From positions 8,733,501 through 8,797,500 of the forward strand of contig NC_070560.1 in NCBI RefSeq assembly GCF_026914185.1: a stretch of 64,000 bases of DNA, in the 5' to 3' direction. Every line of letters starts with the position of its first letter. The stretch's first letter is position 1. Positions 45,133 through 56,529 of the stretch are shown here, piece after piece. Below the pieces are notes generated by a model that did not search any database, had not been told where the DNA came from, and saw nothing but the letters and a program-made list of their open reading frames with translations. The position numbers were made by a program, and so were the translations under genes. The DNA comes from Puccinia triticina. Lineage: Eukaryota; Basidiomycota; Pucciniomycetes; Pucciniales; Pucciniaceae.

Positions 45133-47688
45133 ATGACGAGAGGGATGCCACTTGCCTATTACCCATCAATGCTCGACCTATTTCTGCTTTTCCTACTGAA
45201 CTTGAATGGGAAGGTCAACCCACAAGTCCTGACTGCCAGCTTGCCCTCCTACGCCCCCGTCAGCGTTGAATGTCCCGTCACCCAACAGCTGTTGCGGCTC
45301 GCAGGCACCCCAAGCGGACGGAATCAAAGCTTGTCCCAGGCCGAGGCCAACTATCTCAAGGGCCGCGCATCTGTAATTAACCCACTATGGCAGGATTTTT
45401 TCACCAACGGGCCCGGAAAGGACAGCGGCTACCAGTCCACTTCCTTGCTGACCAAAAACCAGCAAGATTGGCCTGTATTTGCGATTGCTCATTCTGGTGG
45501 CGGTCTTCGCGCCTCATTATATGCTGCGGGAGTCATGCAAGCGCTGTGGGTATCATGCCAACTTAAATACTTCGAAAAACATTCACAGTTTCTCATATTC
45601 ACTTTTCTGTCTTCCGTTTCAGTGATTCGAGGTCCAGCTCTAGCCCGCTCCGCGGTGTTTATCCATTGTCAACATATGTCACTGGTCTTAGTGGTGGGAG
45701 CTGGCTGGTCGCATCCGCGGCCGCGAACAATTACCCAACCGCGCCTGAGATGGTGGAGGGCTGGCAGTTGGAGAAAGATTTGGCTCTACCCGGCGGAATT
45801 AATGCTCTCAGAAGTGTACAGTTTCTGGACGCTCTCCATGATACGGCCAAGCTCAAAGAGGCTGCTGGGTACAACATCTCCTTGACTGACCATTGGGGTA
45901 CCTATCTTACATTTACCGATTCAACATGAACATCAAGCATAAGTATTGATGTTGCCTTCCATATCCTACTCTAGGTCGCGCGCTTGGATATCATTTCTTG
46001 CCCGGAACAAGCTCTGAAAGTTAGTCTAGCGAATCGGACGGCTGTTCTGAGTGAGATGTCAAGACTGACGGCTCCTTTCCCAATGGATATTTTCCTGAAT
46101 CATGCACAGACTTCTATACCAATTCGCCTACAACTGCTCACGGAGCGGGGATGCTATTCTCGAGCCTGCGGAACACGCAATCGATGCAAAACTTTCAGAT
46201 CCCCCTCCCGATCATTGTTAGTAACCACAAGCCCTTGGACGAATCAGCCGCCAACCCGAGCAACGTGCCCGTCTCCGGAGCAACATACGTCCCGCTCTCC
46301 GCCCCGGTCTATGAATGTTCGCCATTCGAGTTCGGGAGCTTTGACCCCCAGCTGAGCGCTTTCATTCCCTCGGAATTTCTTGGCACTAGTCTCAACGCCG
46401 GGAAGCCTTTCATCGCTTCATCCGTCATCAAAGCCGCACAAACCGACCCGAAAAACACCTGCGTTCGTGGATTTGACCAATTGAGTTTCATCATGGGAAG
46501 CTCTGCAACGGTTGCGTAAAACTTCATCATTGTCTAACAACCTTTACTGCTCCATTTTGACTGATAATCTCTTGATGTTTTTGTTCTTTCATGTGATTTT
46601 TCTTTGCCCTAAAAAAGTTGTTCAATGCTGTGACTGGCTTACCTATCCAATACACCTCAGTTTTGCAGACGATGGCTCAAAAGATTTCTGGCGCTAGCTT
46701 TGACAGATCCCTGACGGCACGGTACCCGAATTCGTTCAGAGGTGTAAATGGCCCCGCCGGCTTTGATCGCTCCAGCACCGACGAGCTGGTGATTGTTGAT
46801 GGTGGTAATTTTCCACTTGATGTCAGTATCTTTTCTGGAAGATGAGTTTGATCATTGGTGTTCCCGTCATAGGCGAGAACGGCGAAAATATACCGCTCAG
46901 CCCGTTACTGGCTCCAGTCAGACAAGTTGATGTCATCTTGGCGGCGGATGCGTCTCGGGACTCTGATTCAGGGTATGGAAATCGAAGTGCCTCCGTCCCA
47001 CAAATCACATTGACCAGTCACTGATTGCTTTACCCTTCGGGAAAACCAGTGGTCCGAACGGGGCGGGCTGGCCCAACGGAAGCAGCATGATTAATACTTT
47101 CCTACGAGTGACCAAGGTCTTGCCGGCTGGCACAGCCACCTTCCCACCTGTCCCGTTGGATCCCAAAATCTGGGAGCAAAAGGGTGAGCGTATGTATTAT
47201 ACTGGCTACGAATAGAAGATCTGAAGGCGCTAACAAGCACGCTCGCTGCGCTCAAAGGATTGTCATCTCGTCCCACATTCTTCGGCTGCAACGCGCCGAC
47301 TAAGCAAGGTAATGGTGGGTATCCCTTAGTAATCTACTTACCCAATAGCCCAACCCAATCACCTCCATTCACCAACTACTCAACCTTCAAACTACAAGTT
47401 GAGTCCGTAGCCTTATGAAGGCACTTTCCGGGATAAATCGCGGCCAAAGCAAGTCCTGTAACTAACACATTGTTTTTCTTACGCTTCTAGTATTCGAAGG
47501 AGGAAACCAGCTCGTTCCTGACCTCGGTCATGGAGTCTACGACCAGGCCGAGGATCAGTGCCAGTCGCAGTGATGCCGACTGGCCCACATGTTTATCCTG
47601 TGCATTGATAGATCGAGCCCGCAATCGGCAGGGCGTGCTTCGATCCGGACCATGTGCGAACTGCTTCGAACGGTATTGCTTCAGTTAA
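45133..47688 (+). CDS. Secreted lysophospholipase / phospholipase B
   Basis: Nine exons (45133-45545, 45623-45897, 45975-46019, 46110-46510, 46618-46825, 46873-46972, 47050-47183, 47216-47397, 47491-47688) close in phase to 651 residues, normal for fungal PLB. The enzyme removes acyl chains from (lyso)phospholipids. A hydrophobic N-terminus (LDLFLLFLLNLNG) looks like a signal peptide. Family motifs are SGGGLRA (Arg about 126), GLSGGSW (nucleophile Ser about 161), GSSATLFN, and VDGG (Asp about 439). The C-terminal Cys-rich tail (WPTCLSCALIDR, CANCFERYCFS) is also typical. No GPI-anchor-like hydrophobic tail follows, so the protein is probably freely secreted. SGGGLRA is preceded by AH where AV is common. 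Exons 3, 5 and 6 rest on phase and motif continuity. ATG 45133 is the first Met; Met 45148 would give a tighter signal peptide. Confidence 0.92.
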
Positions 47689-48756
47689 TCGTCATATGTC
47701 ACGGATTGCCGCACTTGGATTGACTTGACCTGGCCGGATCACCAGCTGATCAAACCTATGTATATATCATATGATCATACCCTAAAAACTGTTGTTGCTT
47801 CCTCAAACTCGACCTTTTCATTGCCAGGAACTGTCTTAAAAACAAGTTGCTCCAGAAGTAACTATGCTCGCATCACTTACCCTGTAATATTACAAATATA
47901 CTCAAAAAACAAGAGTCTCTTTGCACACTCACATAACACGTCATGTACTACATCAGCATTTGTCTGCACAGTTTCATTCCCCTCAATGTCAGATACAAAA
48001 TTGAATATTTATTTTGGTCGGGGGCAAGTTCGACGACAAGGGTGCTGTTGCGATACAGGACAGAGGAGGATAGGCGAGTGACTGCGGCAAATCAGTCAGG
48101 TGGAGCGGGCCCGGTACAAACTTGTCTTAGCTTTAGGTTTAGAAGCTTGTACTTAGACTTTAGTATCTTGTACCAAGCCTCCTTTTCTTTTCTTCACTCA
48201 TCTTTCTCCGAGTCATTCCCCTCGCACCAACAGGTGCTTAGTCCATTTCTCTTCTCTCTCCCATTTGTTGTCGGCCTCCCATCACGGCCTCCTTAGCTCA
48301 CAGCACGCTGTTCTGGTTTCTCAGGTGCGTCTATTTTGCTATATCCGCGGGGGATGACTATAAGACGCCCTCAGGACAAATGCAAATCTGATGATAAGAA
48401 ATGTGTTGCTGGATCAGCTCAGGCACGCTCGGTATTGGGTCCACTCTTGGTGAGAAAAGAGAGTGGCCAGTACCGGGCGTGCTGAGTTACACTACGGGTG
48501 CACCCAGACGGCAATCCGATGTTGGATAAAACCTGTCTGACCTACCGGGGATCAAGCGGCAATCCGCCTTTGGGAGGAAAAGTGACGGACAGGTTGGCCT
48601 GAACCTGACATCAGCATTGAGGGTTGGATTGACCCTGACGTCTTCCCTGGTTTGGATTGACCCTGACGTCTGGTTTTTGTCCTCCCCAAGCAGAAGCTGT
48701 CAGGGCAGTCAGGCTGACCCCAACGGCAGGGTGGGTGTTGGGCCGACCCCTGGTAA
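47689..48756. other. 3' flank of the phospholipase gene and structured non-coding DNA
   Basis: No gene is supported. At 48418-48486 an imperfect hairpin with arms of about 29 bp (CACGCTCGGTATTGG against CCAGTACCGGGCGTG plus flanks) is visible. GGATTGACCCTGACGTCT is directly repeated at about 48627 and 48654. A pyrimidine-rich tract with reading frames lies at 48100-48300. Confidence 0.45.
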
Positions 48757-49786
48757 CACCAGGAAAAAAAAGTAGTCACTTGATGGCGAGTGACATGATG
48801 CAGCTTTGTTTTCAGCTCCAATGCTGCTCCTCTCCACCAGCACATCTAGGGCTCACATGACAGGTGTCAGGATCAAAGCACTCAATGTGACAAAACCAGA
48901 TGATGCTCAGCTTTGGCCCTGGCCCAGCTGATGCTCAGCTTTTACCCTGGCTCAGCTGATGCTCAGTTTTTTCCCTGTCCCAGCTGATGCTCAGCCTTAG
49001 CCGTAGCTTGGGTGATGCTCAGCCTTGGTCATAGCTCAGCTGATGCTCAGCCTTGGTCGTAGCTCAGCTGATGCTCAGCCTTGGTTGTAGCTCATCTGAT
49101 TCTCAGCCTTGGCCGTAGCTCAGCTGATGCTCAGCCTTGGCCATAGCTCAGCTGATGCTCAGCCTTGGCCGTAGCTCAGCTGATGCTAAGCCTTGGCTGT
49201 AGCTCAGCTGATGCTCAGCCTTGGCCGTAGCTCAGGCCCTAGCCTAGCTGATTTTCAGCTCTGGTCCTGTCCAAGCTGATTCCCATTTTTTTCCCTGGTC
49301 TGGCTCCAAGCTGAGAATCAGCTGACCAGCTGGCCCAGGACTGGGTCAAAGCTGAGCATCAGCTGGGACAGGACTAGGGAAAGGCTGAGCAACGATGGGT
49401 ACAAAGCTTAGCATCACAGGACCAGAGCTGACAATCAGCTAGGCTAGTGCCAAAGCTGAGCATCAGCTGAGCCACAGCCAAGGCTGAGCATCAGCTGAGC
49501 CAGGGCCAAATATGATCATCAGGTGGCTGGTGCCAAAGCTGAGCATCAGCTGGGCCAGGGAACAAACTGAGCATCAGCTGAGCCAGGGTAAAAGCTGAGC
49601 ATCAGCTGGGCCAGGGCCAAAGCTGAGCATCATCTGGTTTTGCACATGGAGTGCTTTGATCCTGACACCTGGCATGTGAGCCCTAGATGTGCTGGTGGAG
49701 AGGAACAGCATTGGAGCAGTTTTGGAGCAGAAAACAAAGCTGCATCATGTAACTTATCATCAAGTAACTACTTTTTTTTCCTGGTG
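48757..49786. repeat. Foldback element built from 28-bp palindromic repeats
   Basis: Inverted ends of about 170 bp run inward from CACCAGGAAAAAAAAGTAG (48757) and its complement ending CCTGGTG (49786). Between them is an array of about 28-bp units. Those in the left half read CAGCTGATGCTCAGCCTTGG..., and those in the right half read the complement, so the whole 1030 bp is one large palindrome. Each unit contains the small inverted repeat GCTGA-TGC-TCAGC. No TSD was found. The same unit fills 63336-64000 in a single orientation. The right end lies against the broken oxygenase gene. No coding sense. Confidence 0.88.
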
Positions 49787-49788
49787 CA

Positions 49789-51250
49789 AGCTTACTTGCT
49801 TGACTTGAGCAAGCACGTCGCAACCAGTATTGGTATTGACGGCCCCATTTGATCAGAGCTATACAAGATGCTCATTTATGAGAAGGGAGCAATGTTTAAG
49901 CCCCACACCAAGTAAGAGTTATCTCTCAACTGTTGCAGTTTGGTTTGGTATTTAGTTATATTTAAACTTGAAACTGACGAATTGCTGGTGTTAGAGTTCA
50001 GGATACACTTTTGCAAACATTGATGGTTAACTATGTACTTACACATCATGTACATAGTTGTTTAGCCTCTGTCAGTGACATGTCCAAACCCTAACCCTGT
50101 CACTTCTGGGCACATACAGTTCAGCTCTTGCACGCCCGGGATCTTCTCTCTTTCCTCACCAAGATTGGATACCCGGGATTGACACATGGGGAGCTGACCA
50201 CCACCGGACTGTACCGTGCAGGTTAGTCAACCTTGTTTAGCAATACAACCAAGATTGGACAACCGGGATCAACACGTGGAGAGCTGACCACCGCCGGACT
50301 GTACCGTGCAGTTTCCATGCCTTTATAGCTGGTGTCATAGTACCAAAAAAACTCCAGGCATGTTTGGAACTCTGATAATATGTTTGCCATCAGCGCACAC
50401 AGGCGGTGAAGTTGTTTCAAAACATCATGGCCAATCTAAGACTTTGCAAACATCCAATGCAAGCCAGTCATTTGCGTGCTGGTATTCCAATGTGAGACAC
50501 AAAGTGCTACCAGTCAAATCCGGCTATTGATGCGTCCTGACTTACAACCTGGCCATCCAGCCTGGCCTCACCCGGCCACTAGCAAATAAAATCAGCTTGG
50601 AGAAGGAACTCTTCCAAAAAACTCTCAAAATCTGGCACAGGGATCTTTCCAGCGACATCAAAGTCAGGAGTCATCTTTACTATGCCCTTGAACATCAATA
50701 CACCCAAGCTGGCATTTCCCTCCAAGCACTCAAGGCTAAAGACTTTGTGCGGGCGGGTACAGGCAGTTCAAGATCTTACCAACAAGCTACCTTATGTTAT
50801 GTTCTTGGCGTTGCTGGAGAAAGAAGAGCACGGATTTGTCAAGCCGAACCGGAGTGGCAAAAAATCTTCCCGTAAGTGTCCTAAATATTTTTATGTTGAG
50901 GCTGACAACAAGTATTATACGGATGATGAAGATGGAGGGATCCATGTCATTGATAACCCAATTAGTACTAAACATACTGTGAAATTGCTTCACGCACTGG
51001 ATGGTATGATCATTGCCAAGGACTTTCTTTTCAACACGAGAATGTGCCTGGAGGGAGATCTCTTCTTGGATCTGAAGGTTACCAAGGAAGAGTACAAAGC
51101 TTATACGGGAAATGAGGTTTGCCTTTTCTCATTGCAATTGTCCTCTAACATTCCCAAGAAGAAGATACTCATCAGAAATTTGTGCATTCACTTATACAGA
51201 GTCCTGCTGCTACCCATTGGTATTGCCGCGTAGCTCTTGTCATTGTCCCG
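49789..51250 (+). pseudogene. Decayed 2OG-Fe(II) oxygenase (prolyl-4-hydroxylase-like) gene
   Basis: Conserved blocks of the fungal Fe2OG dioxygenase family are in order: ELYKMLIYEKGAMFKPHT (49848-49911), an intron of about 429 bp, then TPGMFGTLIICLPSAHTGGE and SFACWYSNVRHKVLPVKSGY (from 50341), VLTYNLAIQPGLTRPL, a longer C-terminal part to GNE (about 51115), and ATHWYCRVALVIVP to about 51245. Damage: a stop before the first block (GIDGPI then TGA), the iron-binding H-x-D reads H-T-N across the splice, a TGA after SGY (about 50528), and a frameshift near 50750. The 5' part is lost at the foldback element and the 3' end is fused to the ALO1 relic. The intron holds two copies of a roughly 60-bp sequence (about 50160 and 50252). 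It cannot make an active enzyme. Confidence 0.82.
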
Positions 51251-51604
51251 CACGGAAGCCTTGGCAAGTATCTGCCAAGGTCTGCATTTGGCAAATTGTG
51301 GGAAAAGTATGACATCCACCGGGCGCTTTTGTACCTTGGTCAAATGTGCTCGCACAAACACATCAAACGGGATCACATAGGTTGTTTCCTCAAGATTGAA
51401 CAAATCTTCACAACGCAGTTTGAATTGCGTGATCACGCCAGTGAGTCCTAAGCCACAAACACTTGCTTGAAAGAGCTTGTGGCCCTCTGAGTTATTCACG
51501 GTGACTTGACTCAAGTCAGCAAGAATTAAGTCAGGGATTCAACATAAATATGTTGAGATACATCTGTAGTCCTAATCGCAGCCATGGATCACCGTTGAGA
51601 TGGC

Positions 51605-54376
51605 TAGGGTTGAGAATGGGCCGGCCCAAAAGCGGCCCACTCTGATTTCCCCCCAACCCATCAAGTGTTTGGGGCCTTACGTAATAAGCCAGGTGTGCTG
51701 GGCTGGGCTGAGCCACTGATTTAGTTTGGGTTGGACTCGGGTCAGCCCAGCGACCAGGTAGAAAGGTAGCGTCGGGAAAAACATCAGTGGACAGTGATGG
51801 TCATGGAGACTGGAGCCTTTTGCCCGCCGCCGGTGCACCAACAAGGCACACAGTGAGCAGCTTGGCAGCCCAGGCATCCAGCAAGCTCCGGAGCAAGCAT
51901 GTCAACAATGGGATACCCAACCTGGGTTTCCCGTCATTGTGTCCGGCCCCTTGACCTCTTTCTGTGGCATGAGTCACAATTCACAAGTTGAGTCAGGAGT
52001 CAATTTCTCCTCTCCAATGTTCATACCATATCAGATGACCATGGCTGGACTCAATTTTTCGGGTGTAAGAAAGAAAAAAGAAAAAAAAACAAGTGTATTT
52101 ATTATCATCAATATTCATCTATGAGAACATCAGGATTGTATGTTGGACATCTTAACCAGTCTTGGGCACAGATCAATGCTTCAACCATTGTCACATTAAG
52201 TTGACTTCTAAATTCATTGAGAACCTGACCACCCGTTGAGAAGGCTGATTCCAAAGCTACAGAGGTCATTGGTGCCATCAGCACTGTCCTGGCCAGTTCG
52301 GAGAGATGAGGATGTTCAGCCTGGTTGGCTTTCCACCAGTCAAGGATTTTGAAGTGGCTTCCGTTTGGAACTACCACATTGGGTTGCTTGAGGTATAGAT
52401 CAAGCTTGGAGTTCACAGACATGGTGTAGGTGCCTTTAGTGGAAGCCAGGAATGCATGGAATACATCATCGAAAGGGTTTTGTGATGTTTCCGCAGCCTT
52501 CTCTTGGGGAATGAATTTTTTGGGTTTGGGCGCGTAGCTAGAGCAATAGTCGTACAAGAGTTCCCTGATATGAGTGAGTTGGGATTCACATGCTTCTTGA
52601 CTGAGTTTGAGCTTGTTACAAAAGTGAAAATAGAGGAAGTCAAGTTTGTAGCGTGGAGCAAAAACAATCGCTAGGGAAGCAAAAGTTTGCATGGGGTGCC
52701 AATATTTGTTGAACTTTTCAAGCATTGTTTTGGCAGCAAGTTCAATAGATGGTAGAGTGCTTTCCTTTTGAGCTTTATTGATGTATTTCTCAAGCTTAGT
52801 CATTATCTTGAAGACCAGATTCAAGGTGGGGTACTGAGTACCGGAGAGATTGGCAGTAGCTTTGTCAGAAATAAGCAAATAAAATTCAATGTTTGATCTT
52901 TGCACTCTTGAATCTTGACTAAAAGCGAGCTCACCCTTCTGAAAAATCCCCAAGAAAACTTGCATATTTCTCAATTGCACCCATTCACCTGGGGTGGGAT
53001 ATGAATTGTAGCCCGATTCAGTCATAGACAGTTTTTCAAAAGCTGTCTTGAATGGCAAAGCCAAGTCAATCATGAAGAAGGTTGAGTTTCATTGAGTAGA
53101 AACATTGAGTGTGGGTTGTTTGTCCGAGATTATACCACAGATATCTACAGCTTTGTCAAATGCTTGTTTTCTAGCAGCAGAACTCTGAACATATTTCACC
53201 AAAGCACAAAGCTTAGCCAGTCCTTGATTGATAGATTGGAGTCCATCTTTCACAACAAGGTTTATGATATGCCCGCAACATTGGACATGGAAATAAGCTC
53301 CTTTAAGCTCCTTTAACATCTAGTCCCTGAGGAAATCGTTTGTAAAGTAGCTTCTGGATCCTTTGGGCTGCCGTGTCATTTGTCGCAGCGTTGTCAAGAG
53401 TAATAAAGGTATATTTCTCTTGCAGATTCCACTCCAAAATTGCATGTCGCGCAGGCGATCAGCAATTGCCAATCCGGTGTGTGGTGAAGAAAGGGGTTTG
53501 AACCCCACGATTTGTTTCTTCAGTTCCCAGTCGTCATTAATGAAGTGCACCGTGACCACCATGTATCCAGTCTGATCTCTGGAAGTCCACAAATCAGTGG
53601 TCAATGCAACTCAACAAATGGCTGAGATTTCTTCCATTATCAAAAGTTTCATTTGATTATAAATATTCAAGCAATCATTGCGCACTGTGTGTCGACCGAT
53701 CATCTTAAAATCAGGTTGTAAAGAGGACACAAACTTGATAAAAAACTTGTGTTCCGCAAGCCGAAAAGGATACTTGTGAACAATTATCATTTGCGCCAAA
53801 AGTGTACGAGATGTTTCTTGCAAGAACTCCCATTTGTTGGGGCTGGATTTGGTATTTTCTTGCATTCCAAAGAGAGGACTCCCCTCACAAGCAAAAAGGT
53901 GACGTTGGAGATGACTTGTTCCCGCAGATGGACGCCCGGTAAATTCTTTCCGGCAGTATTTACAGATGCCTTGTGCAAGCCCATCTACTTCTAAAAAAAC
54001 AAAGAAAGAGATATCAGTAAGTTGAATTTATGATGGTTAGAAAGAAACCTCAATACCTTCCAAATTGGAGTGGTCCCAAGCCCTGCTGGTCAGTTGGTGT
54101 CTCTTTGTGCCTTTGCTGCTGTTGTTCTCAATACAAGGTTGCTGAGCCAAAGACTGGGTAGGAATGGGAGCGGTGGTTGAATCCATGATTGTTTGAAGCT
54201 TTCTGTCAACCTGATTATGACTTGAGACTCAAGAGATCTCAATCATTTCATAATCCAACCTTGGGCTCCCATGGGCCAGCCCATCTGAGTGTGGGAAACC
54301 AAAACAACAAGCTCAGACCCAGCCCACAAGCTACGGCGCGGGTTGCCCATGGGCCAGCCCGGCCCATTGTTAACCC
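51605..54376 (-). mobile_element. hAT DNA transposon inserted in the ALO1 relic
   Basis: Terminal inverted repeats start TAGGGTTGAGAATGGGCCGG at the left and, at the right, the complement of TAGGGTTAACAATGGGCCGG. An exact 8-bp target duplication, GAGATGGC, flanks both ends (51597-51604, 54377-54384), as expected of hAT elements. Subterminal regions are rich in GGGCC/GGCCC motifs. It carries a decayed transposase on the minus strand. The insertion falls within the codons for the conserved SIAGAIS motif of ALO1. Confidence 0.93.
52108..54186 (-). pseudogene. hAT transposase, BED-finger type, decayed
   Basis: A first exon from ATG 54186 (MDSTTAPIPTQ, ending near LTSRAWDHSNLE) is followed by an intron. 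Then comes a BED-type zinc finger (CKYCRKEF...HLQRH) at about 53960-53890. Core transposase blocks follow (TTDLWTSRDQTGYMVV, GAYFHVQCCGHIINLVV). The C-terminal dimerisation region (HFKILDWWKANQAEHPHLSE, VALESAFSTGG, VEALICAQDWL) is in one intact 321-codon frame ending at 52108. Damage: a TGA before VALTTDLW (about 53610), frameshifts near 53450 and 53330, and a stop near 53090. Without an intact copy elsewhere the element is immobile. Confidence 0.88.
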
Positions 54377-54905
54377 TAGAGATGGCTCCCGCAATGGATT
54401 GCACTGAGATTGATCCAAGCACTGACAAGCTCAGAATTTATTGGTGGGATAGCTGGATGAAATCTTTGAGGCGATTGCCAGCCCATACCTCAATTGTTTT
54501 GGTACTTTGATCCGCCTGGAACCAAAAATTCAAGAGTCGGATTCAGGTCAATGAGCTCAGGAAGAGTGAAGCCAGCAGGAAAGCAAGGATGAGATTAACC
54601 TCAATCAACCCGCTCATGTGATTGAAATTGACCATGTAGTCATCAGAGCAAGCTGGATTGCTAGGAGTATGACCTGAGCCAAAACAGCAAAGCCTCCTTG
54701 ATTCTCTCCGACAGAGCTCTAAGATGAGTTTGATCTGAGCCTCATTCTCAGGCTCGAAGATCGCCAATGGATTCGCTTTGAATTCATCCAACCAGTTATG
54801 GAAGTGGGTCCTCCGGTTTTTGGGTGTTGCTCTGATTGGCTTCAAGAGTGTCTTGAGTTGCTCAGTGCTGGTGGCTTTCAGGCTGGCTGGAGGGGGGATC
54901 TTCAT

Positions 54906-56529
54906 AGTCAGCTCGGACAGTTCTCCTTTGTCTTGCTAGCTCTCGCTGTCTATCAGTCACTTGGGCTTATTTGGTGGTTGTGGAGTACGGATGGAAGAGG
55001 CCATTGAAACGGTCAGGACAGAAGGGCTGCCCTGAGTGTGAATTTTCTTTTGTTCCTGTTTCCCTTCTCACCGATGCAGGCCGACAGCCTCTCAATGCTT
55101 TGTGGAAATCTGTAGTGGTTTGTGAGAGAAACGCATGTGTATTAAGCAAACTACTACGCTGGAACCTCATGTTCCGGTGTCTAGTGAGCTGCGGATGGTA
55201 ACCCAGTAACTGGGTTACAACAAAATCTACCTGCCGCGATTCTTGACACATACCATCATTGCACTTCAGGATTCAATCCTAGCTGGCTGAATGCTCATGA
55301 GCGGTATACAACAAATGTTGGCTGGTTTTCACTAGGGCATGCCTCAAATACTTGGAGACCCTTTGAGCTAGCAGGGTGGGCTCCATGGTCAGGGCGGAGT
55401 TGCGGAGTCTTGGACGCAATCGTCGTTGGCAATGACATCGTTGGTGAGTCGGGTGTTTGATGGGTGTCGAAAAAAAAAGCTGGGGGACCGGGGTTTGAGA
55501 AAAAGGTCTGATTGGTCTCTGATTTGGTTAAATGTTTCCTGATTTCCTGCGGTCCTGGAGGTCCTGGAAGGGGATAGGGAGAAGGAGATCAGGTCCGCAG
55601 GAAGCGTTCCAGGTCGGTCATTTTTCCTGGAAACTCCGACCTGGAACGCTTGCTGGATCAATATTGAAACCCCCTCTATTGTGTGGTTGATCCGAATTGG
55701 AAGTCTTCATGTGCGAGCTCCGGAAGCACCCTCCCGGCTTGTTAAGATCACGCTCAGCCGCCAAAGAACCCGGACCTCCTTTATAATTCAGGTGTGGAAA
55801 TTTTTGAAAATAGCTTATAAGGCTCATGATACGTTTTGTCGAGCAGCTTGCAGGTCTGATCCTTCTCAGACAACCTATCTATGTACGTACAGGCACTTCA
55901 GGCTAGAATGAGCTCAAATACTGGGAATGCTTTCTTGCAGACCACTTGGGTGTTTATGATAAGCACTGTCCAATCCGTCTCTGTACGAACCCGGTTGGCT
56001 CTCGGTTGATGTCCATTTTTTCGCCGGGAGCTTGTCAGCTTGAGCAATGGGTGTGTAAATGTGTATCGAATTGGCATGTATGTATGCACATAAATATTTG
56101 CATCCCGGATCATCTTTAGCAGCTGTCTTGCAGCGCGGGTTCAATCCGAGGGAACCCCAGCCCCGGTGGAGATACAATCCAGGGACTAGCTAGTGCCGCT
56201 ATATTGTACTCACTCATGAGCAGGCTGGGCATCCGTTTCCCTTGACCACTTCATCGTCTTCTGTCCCTGCCCTCTCTCCGCTGGCAGCTGGCTCAGCGTG
56301 CTGCACGTCCGACCCCCCTCATACAGACAGCGTCGTCACTCCCTGGCACTTGGTTCCCCTCAGACCTTGTAGTCCTCGCCCCTGCAGCCCCACGCACTCA
56401 CCCACACTCGTTTCACCCTGCCCCACTCCTTCAAGCCTGCAGCCAGCCACCGCCATCCATCCATCCACCCTCACACTACAGTACCCTCCGCCTGCGATCT
56501 CTCGCTCGAAAAACTCATCCACGACCACC
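54906..56529. other. Intergenic region
   Basis: No gene is supported in these 1.6 kb. A perfect 14-bp-stem hairpin, GCGTTCCAGGTCGG / CCGACCTGGAACGC, lies at 55604-55649. The last 300 bases are C-rich and probably hold the promoter and 5' UTR of the gene at 56530. Confidence 0.45.

Larger units (their letters stand above)
51250..54905 (-). pseudogene. ALO1: Decayed D-arabinono-1,4-lactone oxidase gene split by a hAT element
   Basis: On the minus strand the FAD-binding N-terminus starts at about 54905 (MKIPPPASLK). It carries FHNWLDEFKANPLAIFEPEN and GSGHTPSNPACSDDYMVNF, and exon 1 ends near 54600. Exon 2 (54515 down to 54377) gives TKTIEVWAGNRLKDFIQL, a TAA stop, then LGSISVQSIAGAIS. There the hAT element interrupts it. 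Beyond it (51604 downward) come IHGCD, a TAG, DYRCISTYLC, a TGA, IPDLILADLSQVTV, and FQASVCGLGLTGVITQFKLR through FNLEET to about 51250. The rest, including the C-terminal ALO domain, is missing and replaced by the oxygenase relic. The intact enzyme makes D-erythroascorbate at the mitochondrial membrane. Three in-frame stops plus truncation mean this copy is dead. Confidence 0.88.

Noticed and set aside
45060..45269. ORF starting at 45060 as the phospholipase start
   Set aside because: It is in a different phase from the PLB frame; ATG 45133 opens the correct frame with a signal peptide.
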